DNA of 32,554 nucleotides, from positions 1 to 32,554 of the forward strand of contig JAFPWS010000004.1 in NCBI GenBank assembly GCA_017412705.1, read 5' to 3'. The notes beneath the pieces are model-generated. The model saw nothing but the letters and a program-made list of their open reading frames with translations, was not told the DNA's origin and made no database searches. Below, piece by piece: positions 30,100 through 32,554 of this stretch; position 1 is the first letter of the stretch, and each line of letters opens with the position of its first letter. The position numbers and the translations under genes were made by a program. Origin of the DNA: Prevotella sp. GTDB taxonomy: Bacteria > Bacteroidota > Bacteroidia > Bacteroidales > Bacteroidaceae.

Positions 30100-32554
30100 T
30101 TTTTGCCATTGATGATATAGATGCCCTTCTTTCCGTTGGGCACGCCATCGAGCTTGCGGCCTCGCAGGTCGTAGATTCCATCTATGGCACGCTGGTCATC
30201 AGTTACCGTGGTGATGGCTGTCTCCCTGTTGATGGTAATAGAGTAAATCTCCACAGGACCGTCGGTAGTATTCGCCTCTACCACAAGGTCACAGTCTTCC
30301 GCAACCTCATAGAGCTGTTCGTCCACCAACACGGTGGTGCCTGCACCGGCACGGTTCGAAGCCAGCAGGTCCTTGGCCTCCAGCACGGGCTGGAGGCTGG
30401 TAATCGTACCCTTGAAATGGAATATGATGGTATTACCCTTCTCGAGGCCTTTCACTGCAAAGCGGACATTGCTGCCCTGCAGGATGCGCAACGCACCGTC
30501 CGACATTACCAGGCGACCCTTGGCAGTCTTGTTGACGCTGATATCCCCCACGTATGGCAGTTCCTGTGCCGTGACATTCAGCGAGTAGAAGTCCTCCCCG
30601 TCGACGGTCACTACAGGAGCCTTGTCGTCGTTTACAGGAATGGTATTGTCTTTGATGGTCACATCTAAGGAGAGTGCCTCTACATCCTTGTAGTTGGCGT
30701 CGCCCGTCACACGGTAGTAGACAGTATACGTACCGGCGTCAGTAGCCGTCGGGATGGTGGTGGCAAAGTTCTTACCGTCCAGCGAATACTCCATCGTGCC
30801 GCCCGTCGTCGAGCCTGCCTCGATGAGTGCCTGCGCCTCACCGGTATACTCCAGTCCTGTCTTGGCCTTCGGGGCCGTCACTGTGGGCACAGCCTTGGCG
30901 ATGGTCACACTGATAGGCGCGTCGCCAGTCACCGTATCGTAGTTGGTGTTGCCGTTGGAACGGTAATAGACAGTATACGTACCGCCGTTCGTTCCTGTCG
31001 GGATGGTGGTGGCGTAGGTCTTGCCGTCCAGCGAATACTCCATCGTGCCGCCCGTCGTCGAGCCTGCCTCGATGAGTGCCTGCGCCTCACCGGTATACTC
31101 CAGCCCTGTCTTGGCCTTGGGGGCCGTCACTGTGGGCACAGCCTTGGCGATGGTCACACTGACGGGTGTCTGGCCTGCCACCGTATCATAGTTGTCGTTG
31201 CCGGTGGAACGGTAATAGACAGTATACGTACCGCCGTTCGTTCCTGTCGGGATGGTGGTGGCGTAGGTCTTGCCGTCCAATGAATACTCCATCGTGCCGC
31301 CTGTTGTCGAGCCTGCCTCGATGAGTGCCTGCGCCTGGCCGGTATATACCAGCCCTGTCTTGGCCTTCGGGGCCGTCACTGTGGGCACAGCCTTGGCGAT
31401 GGTCACGCTGACTGGTGTCTCGCCAGTTACCGTATCATATGTTCCATTACCGTTGGAACGGTAGTAGACTTGATAGGTGCCGGCATTTGTTCCTGTCGGG
31501 ATGGCGGCGGCAAAAGTCTTGTTGTCCAGCGAGTACTCCATCGTACCACCCGTCGTTGAGCCTGCCTCAATCAGTGCCTGGGGCTGGCCGGTATATACCA
31601 GACCCGTCTTGGCCTTCGGGGGCGTCACTGTGGGCGTCACTCCGGCAATGACACAGGTCACGCTCTTAGCCGGTAACTGCTCGATATTGGGATCTTCCTC
31701 TATACGGTACCATACGGTGTACGTTCCGGCGGCAGTTGCCTCGGGAACAAACGTACTCCACTTCTTGCCGCTCAGCGAGTACTCTAATGAACCGATGGAT
31801 GCCCAGCCCTCACGGGCCAACTGCTGTGACTCACCGTTGTACACAAGGTTTGGAAAGGGCTGTGGAGCCAAAATGGTGGGATAGGCCTTCTGAACTCTCA
31901 CTTCAACAAACTCAGGCCCCCATGTAGCATAGTTCTCATCGCCCTCCACCTTGTAGTAGACGGTATACTCACCGGCATCGTAGACAGTGGGCACCGACGA
32001 ACTGTAGTCCTTGCCGTCCAGCGAGTACACCACTGTGCCGTGCGTCGTTGTGGCCGGAGTACTTAACAATGTTAGCGTTCTTCCAGTATAAACCAGCGTC
32101 TGGTCTGCCTTGGGTGGCGTTACTGTTGGCAGTTCCTTACCGATACTCGCCTGCACGGTTTTAGCGGCCACATCGTTATAATTGGTATTCCCTTTTACGC
32201 GGTAGTACACCTTGTAGACGGCGACATTGGTGCCAGTGGGCACGGTCGTGGAGTAGTTAGTACCATCCAACGAATACTCCATCGTGCCACCCGTCGTCGA
32301 GCCTGCCTCAATGAGTGCCTGTGGCTGTCCCGTATAAGACAGCCCTGTCTTGGCTTTCGGGGCCGTCACCTCTGGATTAATCTTGGCGATGCTCACCTTC
32401 AGACTCGCGGCTGCAACATCGGCATAGTTCGTATTATTGCTCGTCACACGGTAGCGGACGGTATATTCTCCGGCATTGGTGCCTTGTGGCAGCGTTGTAT
32501 CCCATGTGGTGCCGTCTAACGAGTATTGCATTGTGCCGACAGAGGTTGTGCCGC
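30060..32554 (-). CDS. Surface protein of tandem MBG/Ig-like repeats (3' part; runs off window)
   Basis: Open to the window edge, at least 830 residues. Eight repeats of 82-83 residues, each with the order M-E-Y-S-L-D-G, P-T-G-T-N-A-G-T-Y-x-V-Y-Y-R, a V-T-I-A-K-A-x-P-T-V-T-A-P-K-A linker and L-x-Y-T-G-x-x-Q-A-L-I-E-A-G-S-T-T-G-G. These are beta-sandwich repeats of the MBG/Ig-like kind found in adhesins and long surface proteins. Repeat starts are at 32531, 32282, 32033, 31787, 31541, 31292, 31043 and 30794. A distinct C-terminal domain of about 190 residues follows, ending GIYDLRGRKLDGVPNGKKGI YIINGKKVII, then PRRAASNRP. The last residues are antisense to the duplicated fragment at 29943-30099 and replace the usual final lysine and stop. 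Confidence 0.85.
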   Translation of the reverse strand, partial: GTTSVGTMQYSLDGTTWDTTLPQGTNAGEYTVRYRVTSNNTNYADVAAASLKVSIAKINPEVTAPKAKTGLSYTGQPQALIEAGSTTGGTMEYSLDGTNYSTTVPTGTNVAVYKVYYRVKGNTNYNDVAAKTVQASIGKELPTVTPPKADQTLVYTGRTLTLLSTPATTTHGTVVYSLDGKDYSSSVPTVYDAGEYTVYYKVEGDENYATWGPEFVEVRVQKAYPTILAPQPFPNLVYNGESQQLAREGWASIGSLEYSLSGKKWSTFVPEATAAGTYTVWYRIEEDPNIEQLPAKSVTCVIAGVTPTVTPPKAKTGLVYTGQPQALIEAGSTTGGTMEYSLDNKTFAAAIPTGTNAGTYQVYYRSNGNGTYDTVTGETPVSVTIAKAVPTVTAPKAKTGLVYTGQAQALIEAGSTTGGTMEYSLDGKTYATTIPTGTNGGTYTVYYRSTGNDNYDTVAGQTPVSVTIAKAVPTVTAPKAKTGLEYTGEAQALIEAGSTTGGTMEYSLDGKTYATTIPTGTNGGTYTVYYRSNGNTNYDTVTGDAPISVTIAKAVPTVTAPKAKTGLEYTGEAQALIEAGSTTGGTMEYSLDGKNFATTIPTATDAGTYTVYYRVTGDANYKDVEALSLDVTIKDNTIPVNDDKAPVVTVDGEDFYSLNVTAQELPYVGDISVNKTAKGRLVMSDGALRILQGSNVRFAVKGLEKGNTIIFHFKGTITSLQPVLEAKDLLASNRAGAGTTVLVDEQLYEVAEDCDLVVEANTTDGPVEIYSITINRETAITTVTDDQRAIDGIYDLRGRKLDGVPNGKKGIYIINGKKVIIPRRAASNRP

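Noticed and set aside
30660-32554. Regular DNA repeats as a possible CRISPR array
   Set aside because: Period of about 249 bp and continuous coding; these are protein domain repeats.

Overview
The window is chromosomal DNA from a member of the Bacteroidota, most likely the Prevotellaceae (Prevotella, Segatella or Xylanibacter). The evidence is the repeated promoter pattern TTG-N19..21-TAnnTTTG, weak or absent Shine-Dalgarno sites, SPII lipoproteins with an SC lipobox, the gene order secY-map-infA-rpmJ without adk, an IS1380-type transposase fragment, a GH35/DUF5597 fragment, and secreted proteins ending in a G-(I/L)-Y-I-x-N-G-K tail. No species can be named from sequence reading alone.

Layout. 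1-1150: a leftward pair, a secreted protein of unknown function followed by the 5' part of a lipoprotein resembling PS-10/S37 peptidases. 1329-2102: an IS1380 transposase fragment, a probable last piece of fusA (EF-G), then a complete rpsJ (S10) with its own terminator. 2468-4595: a large lipoprotein of unknown function with its own promoter and terminator. 4595-6624: gene debris, namely a GH35 C-terminus, a frameshifted XRE regulator, and a hipBA module whose hipA is cut off. 6839-6922: 21-bp tandem repeats. 6997-8184: a leftward GH3 beta-N-acetylhexosaminidase lipoprotein. 8398-8877: a second rpsJ encoding exactly the same protein, with promoter and terminator. 8922-10046: a geranylgeranyl-reductase-type flavoprotein. 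10152-25257: the S10-spc-alpha ribosomal cluster in the order rplC-D-W-B, rpsS, rplV, rpsC, rplP, rpmC, rpsQ, rplN-X-E, rpsN, rpsH, rplF-R, rpsE, rpmD, rplO, secY, map, infA, rpmJ, rpsM-K-D, rpoA, rplQ. 25276-29837: a secreted calcineurin-like phosphoesterase and a 1005-residue receiver/PEP-synthase-like protein. 29943-30099: a duplicated 3' end of the latter. 30060-32554: a leftward protein of 82-83-residue Ig-like (MBG-type) repeats, running off the window.

How it works together. The ribosomal block makes most large- and small-subunit proteins plus the SecY channel, N-terminal methionine removal, IF-1 and the RNA polymerase alpha subunit. It starts at rplC from its own promoter with a structured leader. 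S10, normally the first gene of this block, is supplied instead by two separate single-gene units. These share a 23-nt leader hairpin at exactly the same distance from the start codon although the DNA around it has diverged.

The most unusual observations are the duplicated and detached rpsJ with its conserved leader hairpin; short tandem repeats with a 7- or 9-base period, different in sequence each time, in six intergenic junctions of ribosomal genes; the duplicated gene end at 29943-30099 that has given the opposing repeat protein a new C-terminus; and an in-frame palindromic repeat inside the PEP-synthase-like gene.
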